Source: Ailanthus altissimus
Lineage: Eukaryota > Streptophyta > Magnoliopsida > Sapindales > Simaroubaceae
Length of the DNA stretch: 64,000 bases
Assembly: GCA_946807835.1 (NCBI GenBank)
Contig: OX327696.1
Coordinates: 9,498,501 to 9,562,500 of the forward strand
Direction: 5' to 3'
Below are positions 35,910 through 49,424 of the stretch, piece by piece. The notes beneath the pieces are model-generated. The model was not told where the DNA came from and ran no database searches. It was given only the letters and a program-made list of their open reading frames with translations. The number at the start of each line of letters is the position of its first letter. Position 1 is the stretch's first letter. The position numbers and the translations under genes are program-made.

Positions 35910-37080
35910 TGATAAATACTTAAAATTACACATTTAATAAGGATTTTTTAGCATAAATGTTTGCACCATTAGTATTATAAATCTCCCTAACTTGAGAATG
36001 TTTTTAGTATTGCATCTAATTAAATTGTTAACTATTTTAATATAGGTTCAGTGAATTGGGTATAACTTTCTACCAAGAAATTCAATTGAAGTAATTCTTG
36101 AACTTGTGAAGAGATAATTTCACGTGCAAAAAAATTATATTTCACACAAAATTTGTAGTTCGAACTTTTAGAGGGTGAAAAGTGGCATTGCAGAGGACTC
36201 ATCTGCAGTGCAGGCCCAATCCAAGCAGGCTTTTGTATTTGGACCATATCTCACAAAATAAAAATCTAATTGGTATAATTTTAGAAGACACGGAAAGATA
36301 ATTCAATTATCTATAAATTATTAGTTGAGTAAAAAGTCCAATTCGACTAGCTTACCAGTTAAAAGAGTATTACAAATTTGGTGGAAAGTTTGATAGTAAA
36401 ACATGTTGAACATTTGGTCACATGTGAATAGTGGCCATAAATTTGCCTATTCAAGAGCACCCTTGGTTGAAGGGGAGATATATCTTCTATATTTTTTGTA
36501 ATCTTTAGTTCACTTTTATTGTATTCTAATTTCTTAAGTTATGTTGTTCTGAATTCCCAGCTAAGACTAATAGTGAAAAACTTAATAGAGATGTAATTTT
36601 GTCACTTTGATCCTACTCTTATATTTTATGTTTGTGTTCAAATAATTTGATTTATCATTTTTGAAAGTGGTTTTGGTTTGTTTCAAGCCTTAATTCTTTG
36701 TAAACTAAGGGCACAAAGAATGCTTGGAAAGATCTTCTACATATCAACAACATATTTTTACAAATGATGTCTTCGATCAATTGAAATCATTTTTTAAGTG
36801 AGTAAAAGGATCAAAGGAACTTTACTATAACTGAAGTAAGTGTGGATCTTTAATGCCTTAGTATTCTTCTAAATTGATTTCTTAATTTACACTTGATAAT
36901 CTTTTCTTTTAAAATCAACTAATATTATCTATCTTTGGGTATAATACTTCTTTACTCTTGAACATTGACAAACAATCTTTGCTCTTGGTGATCACTCCTT
37001 GTGAATAAGACACTCAAATCGATGTGTAAATACTATAATTAAGACAACCTACACTTGGGTAATACAATATTTAAGTTGCA
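35910..37080 (+). repeat. Athila LTR
   Basis: 1,171 bp, starting TGATAAATAC and ending TAAGTTGCA. The last 648 bp match 52920-53563. It is preceded by a polypurine tract and followed by a primer site, so it has the marks of both a 3' and a 5' LTR. Confidence 0.8.
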
Positions 37081-37089
37081 GTAATTTTT

Positions 37090-37103
37090 TGACGCCGTTG
37101 CCG
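37090..37103 (+). other. Athila primer-binding site
   Basis: TGACGCCGTTGCCG, one mismatch from the Athila-type site TGGCGCCGTTGCCG (Asp-tRNA class). Confidence 0.8.
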
Positions 37104-37514
37104 TTGAGTGAAATTAACTAAGATAATTAGTAGTTATTTTTTTCTTTTCATGGAAGGCTAAGTCTCCTATCTTGCTTTACTTTAAGTATTCTTTATTTTG
37201 ATATTTTTATTTGACTATGGTTGATTTGACCACCTAACGTTTTTTTTACTAACCTTTTTCTAATCTAAAATTTACTCATCTAACTTTTAATTATTATTCT
37301 AACTTCTATTTTATGGTTGGCCTTGCCACTTAATTTGTTCTTAATTTTTTATTTTGCCTTATAATTTGCTCTATTGTATTTAATTTAATTTTGCTTTATT
37401 TTATTTTATTTTCCTTTCTTCTTTACTTTACTTCTCTTGTTTATAGCATTGGTTATTATTACATTTTGTGTTCTCTTCTTGTATGAGTATATAGTTTTGA
37501 GATCCTAAGTCCCA

Positions 37515-39237
37515 TTGATTAGTGAAAGGTGTTTTGAAACTCCCTTTGATAATTTGTTTAATTTTTCATCATCTTCTCATTCTTCATCAAACACATCACA
37601 CACCATGACCGATAATGAAAGTGTTCACAAAGATCATGATAATGTACCTATCCGAACCATGCATGAATACTTGCAACCTCCTCCTAACTCTACACCTTCA
37701 TGTTTTATTTTTCCCTTGAATGCCAATAATTTTACATTTAAGCTTGAAATGATTCCTTTAATTCTAAAGTTTTATGGCTTAGAATTGGAAAGCCCACATT
37801 TGCATAATTAGGCTTACGTTGCCATTTAATGACCAAATATGTTGTGAAATAATAATTAGGCTTAAGTTGTTTCCATTCTCATTGAAAGATAAGGCAAATA
37901 CTTGGCGTAATTCCTTAAGACCAAGGTCAATAGGTACTTGGCAAGAAATGAAACGTGAATTCCTAAAGAAATATTTTCCAACACATAAAACCAATGCTTT
38001 GAAAAGAGAAATTCAAAATTTTTCTCAAAAAGAAAATGAAATATACTTTCAATGTTAGGAAAGATTCAAAGATTGGTTAACTTGCCTACATCATGATTTT
38101 GAAAAATAGAGAAAAAGTAATTTTTGGTATGATGGTTTAATTCCTGAGACAAAATAATTCATTGAAACCATATATAATGATGAATTTTTAGACAAAGATC
38201 CAGATGAGGCATTCGATTATTTGGATCATTTATTGGAAAATTCCAAAAATTGGCAAATCACCAATTCTACCAAGTCAATTAGATTCAATTTTGTAAGTCC
38301 TAGTGGAGGAAAATACCAATTAAGTCAAGAACATGATCTAAGTGCTAAGGTAGCTAGTTTGGCTGGGAAAGTGGAAGCCATGGAAACGAAAAAACTAAGG
38401 GAAACTAAATACATTATTACTGAAGAAGGTTGTGGTATTTGTGATATTGTTGGCCATCCCACAAATGAGTGGCCAAACTTTTTGATCTTTGAAGAAGCCA
38501 TGCATGAGCAAGTGAATGCCACAAACTATACTAAAAAACTTTTTCCATCTTAATACTCTAGCACTTATAACCCAAATTAGAGAAACCACCCAAAATTCAA
38601 TTAGAGAAGTAATAACAATGCTCAAACACAACCTCATTAAAAGCGTTCAAATCCTTCAGGATATCACTTACCAAACATAAAAACCCTTGAGGAGACGTTG
38701 CAAGCATTTATGCATGAGCAATCAAGATTTAATGATCAAACTTTAGGGGCCATTAATAAGATCAAGAGTACACTTTCAAATCTGAAATATTTTGTGCAAA
38801 ATAAAGAAAAAGGTAAGTTTCCTTCTCAATCTAAACACAATCCCTTAAGTCAATTCAATGTAAATGAATCTTGTGAAAAAGAAAAATCACTTGAAAATAT
38901 CAATGCCATCACAACACTTTGTAGTGGTAAGGTTATTGATAAAACTCTTCCTTCAAAAAAAGATGAACCTAAACCACCTGAAGTAGAAAATGAGAAGCAA
39001 AAGGAGTCAAAGCCTTTTGAGATAGAAGAGTGTCCACTTTCTGTCCCATTTCCCCAAAGATTCAGACCCACTGAAAAGTTGAACCTAATTTTTAACATCT
39101 ATGAACGTTTCAAGCAAGTAAAAATAAACATCCCTTTGTTAGATGCAATAAAGAAAGTCCCATCTTATGCCAAGTTTTTGAAAGATTTTTGCATGGTCAA
39201 AAGAAAGCTTAATGCAAAAAAAAAAAAGCATTTTTGA
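37515..39237 (+). pseudogene. Athila gag
   Basis: Recognisable gag core: MHEYLQPPPNSTPSCFIFP, then KLFPFSLKDKANTWRNSL and EFLKKYFPTHKT (37870-38000), with a zinc-knuckle remnant CGICDIVGHPTNEWP (about 38433) in which the final Cys is lost. The lysine/glutamate-rich tail 38698-39237 is open for 179 residues. At least five stops or frameshifts break the whole. Gag would form the particle shell. Confidence 0.85.
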
Positions 39238-39292
39238 TCGAAAAGTGTAAGTTTAATCATACAAGGATCTTGGATGTCTAACCGTTTCTTGT

Positions 39293-39574
39293 GTGATTAG
39301 TAATTTTAGGATTGATTGTGCATTATTTGATTTAGGAGCTAGTGTTAATCTTTTGCCTTACACTGTTTATGAGCAATTAGGACTTGGTGAGCTCAAACCT
39401 ACTCCAATCACTCTTCAACTTGCTGATAGAAGTGTGAAAGTTCCAAGAGGAGTAATGTATAAATTTTATTTTCCTATTGATTTCATTGTTTTAGATACAT
39501 ATCTTGTTTTGAACTTGAATGCTCAAATTTCAGTCATTCTAGACGTCCATTTCTTGCAAATTGTAATACTTTGA
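39293..39574 (+). pseudogene. Athila aspartic protease
   Basis: Contains LFDLGASVNLLPYTVYEQLG and LQLADRSVKVPRGV. The D-L-G-A-S active site is the Athila form and is intact. The frame is open for 93 residues but separated from gag and RT by stops. Confidence 0.85.
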
Positions 39575-39857
39575 TTAATTGTAGAAATGGTCTTTTGAAG
39601 TTGTCTTTTGGTAACATAACTTGTGAATTGAATGTTTTTAATATTTTTAAGCAATTTATGGATGATGATAATGTGCATGAGGTTGATCTCATCGAAGAAC
39701 TTGTATATGATGAATTTCATATCTATTTTTTTGATAATGATTATGAAATGAAAAAAAAATCTGAAACTTATTCTTATTCACAGGTTTTTGGAATAGACAA
39801 GTAAAGACCAGATTTGAGGAATTACCACCAAATACAAATGCTCCATTTCCATCAAAT

Positions 39858-41549
39858 ATGCAACCACCAAAACCTGAATTGAAACTATTGGCATTTCATC
39901 TCAAGTATTCATTTTTGGGTGAAAATGAAACTTTTCCAGTAATCATCTCGTCTAAGTTGAATTCACTTCAAGAAGGTAAGTTACTTGACACATTGAAATT
40001 GTACAAAAATACATTAGGATGGACCATTGCTGATATTAAAGGAATTAACCCTTTAATATGCACACATAAGATTTATTTGGAGGGTGATGCCAAATCCCCT
40101 AGAGAGATACAACGATGGTCTAATCATAATATGAAAGAAGTGGTAAGAAATGAGGTCATTAAGCTTTTAGATGTAGGAATCACTTATCCTATATTTGACA
40201 GCAAATGGGTAAGTCATACTGAAGTTGTACCTAAGAAATCTGGAGTAACTATAGTAAAAAATAAAAACAATGAATTAATTCTACCTAGAACTATTACTAG
40301 TTAGCGCATTTGCATTGACTATAGGAAGCTAAATTTGATTACTAGAGAAGATCACTTCCCTCTACCTTTCATGGATCAAATTTTAAAAAGGCTAGTAGTT
40401 AAGTATGAATTTTATTATTTCCTAGATGGGTAGTATGGGTATAACCAAATTGAAATTGCATTTGAGGACCAAGAAAAAAAATACTTTTACATGCCCTTTT
40501 GGAACATTTGCATACAAAAGAAAACCCTTTGGTTTATGTAATGCACCCGCCACATTTCAAAGATGCATGCACAATATTTTTAGTGACATGGTCGAACGTT
40601 TTCTTGAAGTATTTATGGATGATTTTTCTATTTTTGGTAATTCATTTGATGATTGCTTATCAAATTTGTAGAAAGTCTTTATTAGATGCAAATAAAAGAA
40701 TTTTGTGCGCAACAGGGTAAAATGTCATTTTATGGTTGATCATGGTATTGTGCTAGGTCATATTGTTTCATCTAAGGGCATAGAAGTGGATAAACCTAAA
40801 ATTAATTTGATCAATAATCTTTCTTCCCCCACATGTGTAAAAAATGTTAGGTCATTCTTAAGACATGCTGATTTCTATATAAAGTTCATTAAAGATTTTA
40901 ATGCCATATCTAGACCATTGGGTAATTTTTTTTTTCAAAATACACTACTTTTGAATGGACCACAACTTGTCAAAAAGCATTTGATAAACTTAAAAACATG
41001 TTGACTTCTGCTCCTATTATTCAATCTCTTAATTGGTCTTTACCTTTTGAAATCATGTGTGATGCTAGTGATTATGCACTTGGAGCTGTTTTATGGCAAC
41101 GAAAAGATAAGAAACCCCATGTTGTATAATATGCAAGTAAAACACTTGATAGTGTTCAAATGAATTATTCCACAACTGAAAAGGAATTACTTGTAGTAGT
41201 ATTTGCTTTGGAAAAATTTAGATCTTATCTTATTGGTTGACCTATTGTTATATTTAGTGATCAAACTACTTTAAAGTATCTTCTTTCGAAGAAGGATGCT
41301 AAGCCAAGGTTAATTAGATGGATACTTCTCTTATAAGAATTCAACATCACAATGAAGGATAAAAAAAGAGTTGAAAATGTTGTGGCTGATCATTTGTTTA
41401 GACTTATTTGTGATGAATCTTTTGAATCTTCAACACTCAATGATACATTTCCAGATCAACAACTTTTTGGTATTGTTAGTTTACCTTGGTTTGCTGATAT
41501 TACTAATTTTCTTGTTATAGGAAAACTCCCATCTCATTGGCAATTCTAG
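39858..41549 (+). pseudogene. Athila reverse transcriptase and RNase H
   Basis: RT motifs: KWVSHTEVVPKKSG, RICIDYRKLNLITREDHFPL, then the catalytic box EVFMDDFSIFGNSFDD (about 40600-40650). RNase H follows, with IMCDASDYALGAVL (about 41050) and [13 protein letters not shown]. Four or more frame changes (for example near 40305, 40480, 40672 and 41004) break it. Confidence 0.9.
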
Positions 41550-41568
41550 AACAAAAGAAAAGTTTTAT

Positions 41569-42562
41569 GTGAGGTACGCATTTTTTTGGGATGATGCATA
41601 CCTTTTCAAATATTGTCTTGACCAAATTATAAGACGATGTATGCATGATAATAAAATTCATGATGTTATTTCCTTTTGCCATTCTAAAGCTTATGGTGGT
41701 CATTTTAATTCAAAGAAAACTGTAGCAAAAATTTTGCAATGTGGATTTTATTGGCCCACCCTTTTCAAAGATACCTATGAATTTTGCAAAACTTGTGAAC
41801 TATGTTTAAAGTTAAGAAGTATAACTTGTAGGAATATGATGCCATTAAACCCAATTTTAGTGATTTAACTTTTTGATTGTTGGGCATTGATTTTATGGGT
41901 CAATTTCCTTATTCTTTTGAGTACATTTATATCTTGGTGGCTATTGAGTATGTTTTCAAATGGGTTGAGGCAGTCCTCTGTAAAAAAAATGATCATAAAA
42001 TAATTTTGAAGTTTTTAAAAAATAACATGTTGATAAGGTTTGGAATTCCTAGAGCAATTATAAGTGATGAAGATTTAAACTTTTGTAACAAACCTTTTGA
42101 ACTGTTGATAAAGAAATATGAAATCACACACAAAGTATCTACACCTTACCTCCCACAAACATGTGAACAAGTTGAGTTTGTTAATAGAAAAATCAAATAA
42201 ATTTTGAAAAAAATAGTAAATCGAAATTAAAAAGATTAGTCTTTACGGCTATATGATGCACTTTGGGCTTATCGTACTGCTTTTAAATGACCAATTGGTA
42301 TGTCTCTTTATAACTTTGTTTTGGAAAACGTTGTCATTTACTTATGGAATTGGAACATAAAGCTTTTTGGTTTATCAAAAAGATTAACTTTGACTTAGAT
42401 AAAGTTGGTCCTCTAAGGAAACTCCAGTTGAATGAATTAAAGGAAATCAAGAATGATGCTTATGAAAACTCTAGGATCTACAAAGAGAAAATGAAGACAT
42501 TACATGACATGACAAATACATTGTCAGAAAAACCTTTGAACCTTCACAGAAAGTTCTCTTGA
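41569..42562 (+). pseudogene. Athila integrase
   Basis: Zinc-binding HCHSL-like region (FCHSKAYGGHF), GFYWPTLFKD and C..C cluster, then the core with GIDFMGQFP, a second Asp in AIISDEDLNF and Glu in EQVEFVNR. It ends in the Athila tail LQLNELKEIKNDAYENS. Stops at about 41868 and 42200 interrupt it. No env-like ORF follows before the copia insertion. Confidence 0.9.
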
Positions 42563-42722
42563 AAATATATTTTCCCTTATTGCCTCAACATGCCTTAAAG
42601 AAGATTTACCAAGCAAGATGTAAAAGATTAAGGTTATTAATGATTATAAATATACTTGCTGATGTACGTTGGTTAATTGAAACCCACGTCTAATTGGCAA
42701 GTGAGTTTTCAGACATTAATTT

Positions 42723-44916
42723 TGTTGGGTTGTGTTGGGCGAATTTAACTTAGGGTTCTTGCATGTGGGTTTGTGTTCATCATACAAAACAATATACATA
42801 TCTCATACATACATGTGCACAGCGGAAGATTAAATACAATGAACACTGAAAATAACATTTGATTAATCTGAAATTCGAGATTGAGAAAATATCACCAATG
42901 AAGCCTTTGGATTAATTTTCTTTGAAGTCCACCATGAAATGAATCTTTGATCAATTCTAGCAATCAACAAGGGTGAGTTTGATTGTCTAGAATGGCAGCA
43001 TCTTAATCCAGCATATGTGTTTAACTCTTAAACATTTTACAAAGTTAAACCATTTAACTTAATTAAATTTGTTTTTCCTTTTATTCAACTCTTGAATAAA
43101 TAAAACAAATCTTGTTTTTAGTTATTACATTTAGCAACCATTAATTCAATTTGTTTTGTTGTTCTAACACTTAAAACACAAAACAAACAATTTCAATTTC
43201 TCAAATTGAATTGGCTCCCAAAATGCAAAACCTAAAATCTAAAACATTTTTCAATTCTGAATTTTGAATTTCATTTCACTTTATATACAAATGCATTAAT
43301 TCCAAACTAATTTGAATTTCATTTGCATTTCATTTGGCTTAACCTAACCTTAGTTAACATTTAACCTTAGTTAGATTATTTTAACTTAACCTTTAAGTTA
43401 ATAAATATTTAATTAATTTAACCATAGTTAACTAACTTAACCATGGTTAGGTTAACCTTTACTTAACCTTTAAGTAAGGTTAACTTAATTAACTATATGA
43501 TTAACCTTTAATCATAGTTAATTAAATCATTTATTTAACAATTAAATAAATAAATATTTATTCTTATTATTTAACAATTAAATAATCATAAAGTGAAATT
43601 ACTATTATATCCTTACTCGGTTACCAAGTTAACCTAAAGTGGGTCCCACCAATTTAACCGCATACTTTAGTTAACGTAACCTTAATAATTGCTGAATTAT
43701 ACTGTATTGAACAATTCAATACGGTACACTGCCCAAGTGCTCAAAGAGTACATTTTATATTGGGACTCTCTAGGTCTACACCCAATTTGTCAAATGGAAC
43801 TGTTCCATTAATCCGTAATCGATGCCCCACGCACACGTTACGAATATTACAAATCAGCGTGTCAGACCATACAAGTTGAGGTCATAACGTATACGTATAA
43901 TCCTTCCATCATTTATATCCTGGATGTGCAGGGATATAGATCAGCACCGTCAAATCCCTATTTGCTCATCCATAATCTTATCTCCAGATTCGTATCTCGA
44001 TAAACAATATACGCAAACACTTTTGCTATATTGTTTAACCCTTTGGGAAACTCTTTTCCCGGGTTTATGCTTGTGGCCACAAGACTTTATGAAATACAAT
44101 CTCGGAGCATCGGATATACAACTTACCTACGTAAGCTGACGGATCCCGTATCTACGCACACCGGACTCCATGAGCATCGGACCATACCCAGCGACACATA
44201 GCGGTCAGACCATGAAAGGTCTCTGACATATGTGGAACCAAAGCATGATGGATCACTCACAAGACCACCGTGGCGCTCAGGTCAAAGGACCACGAATACT
44301 ACTCAACTCGAGAGGACCTTCCTTTGACGGTGTCATAGGATATCTATTGGGGTCCTCATAAGTCTGTTCAGTATCCAGTCCTGACTGGATACCCGCATGC
44401 CTATACAAGCTCTAAGCTCATGGTCAGCTAAGAACAACCATCTGAACCAGTCAGATATAGACATACACTAATCTATATATAGTGAATCACCGATAGACCC
44501 GCATTAGTGATTATAGATCAGGAACATTATCTTTGAGACATACTTACATAATGATATTTCTTAACTCCTATTGCAACTCTTTGCAACTATATCATTACAA
44601 GTATACTCTCAGGTCTTTGTCCCATTATAGACAAGGTTCTAACTCTTTAGACCTCGCTGACTCTTATAACCTGCTAACTCTTAACAGTGCTAACTTTTAG
44701 CATTTATAACTCTCAGCTTTGCTAACTATTAGTTCTGATCTAAACTCCTTTAGACTAGATCTGAACTCTTTCAGATCAAACAATGTCTCTAATGTTACTA
44801 GCATTATACCATATTAATATGATATTAATAATCTTTATTCGAAATGTTTATTGTATAAATATTAACAATTAATATTCATACAATATTGGAATGGCACGTG
44901 AGCACCAACTCCAACA
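42723..44916 (-). repeat. 3' LTR of the young copia element
   Basis: 2,194 bp. Matches 49856-52049 base for base as far as I could follow by eye, including a 71-residue chance ORF present at the same offset in both copies. Confidence 0.95.
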
Positions 44917-44927
44917 AACTCCCACTT
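44917..44927 (-). other. Polypurine tract of the young copia element
   Basis: Minus-strand AAGTGGGAGTT directly against the 3' LTR. Confidence 0.75.
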
Positions 44928-47900
44928 GCTTCAGTGCCATACGTACTGGTATCTCATACCAATACACTCCACGTATTTCTCAAACACTATAGGAGTTTAG
45001 GCTTAGGGGGGTTCGCTACATCCAAGGATTATTCCCTAGATTTTATTACAACTCTTGTTGCCAAGAACTTTATAATTATGTGATTTTCAGAGTTCACATG
45101 ATTAGAATACTGGTGTGCCTTATGGCTTCTCGGCTTAAGCAATTACCGTTATTTTGCAATATAGTGGGATAGGATCCACTGAGCTTGGAACTATTCAAAG
45201 CTTTGCAATTAATTTTGAATATCCATTGTACTTTCTTTGCTGACTTCTCAAGCCGCAACATATTCTACCTCCAAGGCAGAATTACCTGTGGACATTTACT
45301 AACACACATTTAACTAGCTCCGGTACTGATAAAGAGAAACACATAGCTAGATGTAGACTTTCTACCATAAAGATCAGACGTAAGTCTGAATATGTGTATC
45401 CCTTCTTTTGTAAGAAACTTTCTCCATATTTTATAAACTTATCCTCTATACTTCTCAAGTATTTTCAGATATGTTTCACAACCATTTAATGATCGTGATC
45501 TGGATTAATTAGATACCAGCTTGTAACACTTACAACCATCTAAATCCAGATTTCGTACATTGGACGGTATGCATTAATTTATTTCTAGCTAATGCATCTG
45601 AGATGTTAGACACTCTAACTCTCTCATCTTCTTCCCGAGGACACTTCCTCTAAGAAAGATGAATGCCACTTCTAAAAGGGACTTTAACTGTCTCACAGTC
45701 AATCAAGTTGTACCTTTTCATGGACTTATTCTATATACGAAGTTTGAGAGAGTCTTATTAGCTTCCTAGCTATATCTCCATAAAGCTTTATACCTAGTAT
45801 ATAGGAAGTCTCTCTCAAATCTTTTATGAAGAAGTTCTTTACACAGATAACACTTATCTGAATTACTTGCTATACTCCAATCATCGTTTCCAATATTGAG
45901 TATATATTTTCCACTTTAGAGAACTAAAAAAGATAATTATACTCCCACTGCCCTTTCTAAACACACACGCTTCCTCTTTGTTCCTGATAAAACTAGACTT
46001 TCTGATTTCATCATATAAACAAAGATTCCACCTTTGGAAAAATCTACTTAAGTCCATAAATGGACTTCCTCAATTTGCACATTATACTAGAAGTTAGGCT
46101 TGGATGCAAAAACATCAAGTTGTTCTTTGCATATCTCTTACTCGAGATATACTTCCCAGAACAGCTTGTTTACATTTATAAGCCAGTCCTCATAATCATA
46201 ATATACAACAATAACCAACAAAATCCAAATTGACTTTGGTATGTTTACTGATGAAAAAGGTTTCCTCATTATTGATCCTAGATCTCTGAGTGTAACCTTT
46301 CAACATCAGTCAGGCCATGAAGGACCATTCCTTCAGATAGAGCCCACATTGCTTCCTCTGCGTAAACTGATTTACTGCCAATAAAAACAATTTCTACAGG
46401 AAGCTCAACTAAGTCCTAGACTTAATTGTCATACTTAGAGTCAAATTTGAATTTTATGGTATCTTGACATCAACAAAATCTAAATTGACTTTAGCATGGT
46501 TACTGATGAAAAAGGTTTCCTCATTATTGATCCTAGATCTCTGAGTGTAACCTTTCAACATTAGTCAGGCCATGAAGGACCATTCCTTCAGATAGGGCCC
46601 ACACTGCTTCCGCTGCGTAAACTGATTTACTGCTGATAGAAATAATTTCTACAGGAAGCTCAACTAAGTCCTAGACTTAATTGTCACGCGTTGAGTCAAT
46701 TTCAAATTTTATGATATCTTTTTATTTTCCCGAATCGATGTCAAACATCGTCTCTCTATAAGTTAAAGGATTCTTTTCTTCGACTAAGAAAACACCAAGT
46801 ACATCTTCAGGTATCAAACATACCTAAATGATGGGTTTGATATCCTTTTCAACTTATGAACTTAGTGTGTTAAAGGTGTTTCACTTAATTGAAATTAAAA
46901 CTCCATCGTTGGTTCATCTAATTTTTGGATTGACTTCATCAAGTTCAATCTTTCTATAATCTCCACAATCCATGAGAAACTCTTTCTCTAGGAATGTGAC
47001 ATTATGAGAAACGAACATATTTCGTTCATCTGTATTATAGAAGTGGTATCCCATTATACACTTGAGATACTAAATGAACCGATACTTGTACCGTTGGATA
47101 CAAGTTTATTCTGTTGCATAACTCTTATGAAAACAGAATAACACCAAGTCTTAACATACTTAAGACTCATTTCCTATTTAGTCTATATCTCATATAAAGT
47201 AGTAGGAACGATTATGGAATTATTTAATAAGTGAGTAGCATATGTTAAAGTATAACCTCATAGATATTTTTAGAAGATCAACGATTCTCAATATCAATCA
47301 GACTGTATCTAATATAGTCCAATTCCTCTATTTCCTAAACATCTTTATGTTGAGGAGTATCTGGAGGACTATACTGAGAGAGAATCATATTCTCTTTAAA
47401 TAATTTGTGAATTTACTGATTATGTATAAATTACTTCGATCTAATCGAAAGCACTCAATATATATAAGGGTTTGTTTCTTTACTATCATTGTCAGAACAT
47501 TTTGAACACTTCGAAATTATTCTAACCTGCGTTTCCTAGAAACACATGTCTATATAGTGACAATCACTATAAAGACAATGAAGTATCGAAATCATTTATA
47601 ACAGTAAGATTTATTGGACTAAATATATCTATATGTACCAGATCCAATAAACCAGTGGCTTGGCGTCTTACACCTACATAAAGATTCGGCCATATTCTTT
47701 TGAATTCATAATTCATTAACTAGTCAATGTACTATAGTCAGATCAAATATCTGACCATCCTTAACCAGTTAGGATAGTCGTCTCACGACTACATGACCTA
47801 ATCTTATATATACCACTATTCATTATTATTTAAGTTGCTGAAATACTATATATTCTGTTCACCTCTACACTTATAACATTTCCTGTTGTATATCAGATAT

Positions 47901-48510
47901 AACAGCCATTCATTAACTGACATTCAGTTAGTAAATCATTATCATTATCACAAGGAACTATTTCCGTATTTTTATGATAACCCTCTCTGTCAACTACAGG
48001 GAGTGATATGATTTACCTAATAATGTTTGGCACGTAATAGTAATTATACAACATTAATGCTGTTACTAGAAATAAGAAGTAACTGTGAAGTCTTAACGGC
48101 TACCACGTATAGGAAATCTCCATTACCTACGTGAAGCTGAACTTCTCATTTGATAGTCATCAAGCATTTCTCAAATCATGCAACATATTGCAGATATGAG
48201 AATAACAAGCGGTATCTCATACCCTTGCAAAGTTAACATCAAATGCTAATGAAATGTTAATGTTTGGTCAAACAGATATCTAATGAGTCAATCTTTCTTA
48301 AGTCAAGGTGTGATGAATAGTAACATTTACTATTTCAAACCTTATAACAGTGGAAACACTTTCCATTATGACTTTTCTCTATCTGTGGTTTAGTAATATC
48401 AAATATTACTGAATCTAGAACTATTTTTAGATTCATAAGCAAGTCATACATTTTTTATTCAGTACCCTATAGTTATTGGTATTTGTTCAAGATTAGTAAC
48501 GGATTGCTCG
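44928..48510 (-). pseudogene. Copia gag-pol relic, internal region of the young element
   Basis: On the minus strand the integrase part near 47290-47480 resembles that of the relic at 24604-24810 but is full of stops. The RT region is likewise decayed. It is collinear with the plus-strand relic at 22000-26160. No frame is long enough to encode a working protein. Confidence 0.75.
46216..46720 (-). repeat. Tandem duplication, 255-bp period
   Basis: Copy 1 starts at 46216 and copy 2 at 46471. They share long blocks such as GATGAAAAAGGTTTCCTCAT and GGAAGCTCAACTAAGTCC, with scattered substitutions. The older relative at 25400-25560 appears to have a single copy. Confidence 0.85.
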
Positions 48511-48515
48511 TACTC

Positions 48516-48603
48516 ATCTTATCTCTATAAGACAAGTATCTTATATCTATAAGACAAACATTTTATCTCTATAAGACAAATATCTTATCTCTATAAGACA
48601 AAA
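48516..48603 (-). repeat. Four 22-bp tandem units in the leader
   Basis: Units at 48516, 48538, 48560 and 48582 with consensus ATCTTATCTCTATAAGACAA plus two variable bases. The unit contains the inverted pair CTTAT...ATAAG. Matches the three-unit array at 21939-22004 in the related element. Confidence 0.9.
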
Positions 48604-48801
48604 TAGGAGATGCATAGCAGTACATTTCTTATTGTTAATAAATTACGCTTTAGATCATGGGTATAACTGTTATACATTTTTTAATCTAAAAACGCCCTCC
48701 CACTACTTTACTTAATCCCTTTAATCTCTCAAACGGGATAAGATAGTATAATATTTTAAACTATACAGCGGGAAGTGGATCCCATTGAGGTTTTACTCCA
48801 G

Positions 48802-49096
48802 CCTCACGCTAAAGCAATATTGGCCTTTATAAATCCAACAGGTAGACAACTCTTGTCAATTGTATCTCATACAACTCTTTCTCTTGATCCTAAATACACA
48901 TTACCCTCACGCTAAAGCAATATTGGGTAACTGTATTTCAGATTAACTCATCAATGCTCAAATATATGTTACTGACACTATCCTCACGCTAAAGCAATAT
49001 TGGATAATATATTCGCATATATTTGATTCATCTCATGTTTTACCGGCATTAGACCAAGTCACACCGACCAAATCCCTCACGCTAAAGCAATATTGG
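48802..49096 (-). repeat. Four identical 22-bp leader motifs with diverged spacers
   Basis: The plus-strand sequence CCTCACGCTAAAGCAATATT followed by GG occurs unchanged at 48802-48823, 48905-48926, 48982-49003 and 49075-49096. The spacers (77-103 bp start to start) are not alike. Order and number match the copies at 21441-21735. Confidence 0.95.
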
Positions 49097-49424
49097 GAAA
49101 GACCATAGTGACCCATCTCACACCGTATTGACAAGACGGACCATTTAAAATATTATCACATAATATAATAAATTTCAATCTAATTAAGAGAGATTTTAAT
49201 TACAGGCTTTCATATTATATACTCTCATCACATGAGAGGTTATTCTCAATCAATTATTCATTTTTGCACATGCACAACTAACCCCCACCAGTGGGGCCCC
49301 CATTGTGGTTACAAAAATAAATAAAATAAAAAATATTATTTTCTTGGTTTATCATGTAAACTAATAACCTTTATTATTACATCTCATAAACCCCCACATG
49401 CGAAAAAATAAAAAGATTTTACTC

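Noticed and set aside
36014..36018. GCATC as a target duplication partner of the bases after 53563
   Set aside because: The match lies inside the Athila LTR rather than at an element border, so it is most likely chance.
43924..44139. 71-residue ORF, repeated identically at 51057-51272
   Set aside because: Both copies lie at the same offset in the two LTRs of one element and on the non-coding strand; the identity is explained by LTR identity, not by a gene.
48802..49096. Regular 22-bp repeats as a CRISPR array
   Set aside because: Only four copies, uneven 77-103 bp spacing, located in a retrotransposon leader, and found in a related element at the same place.
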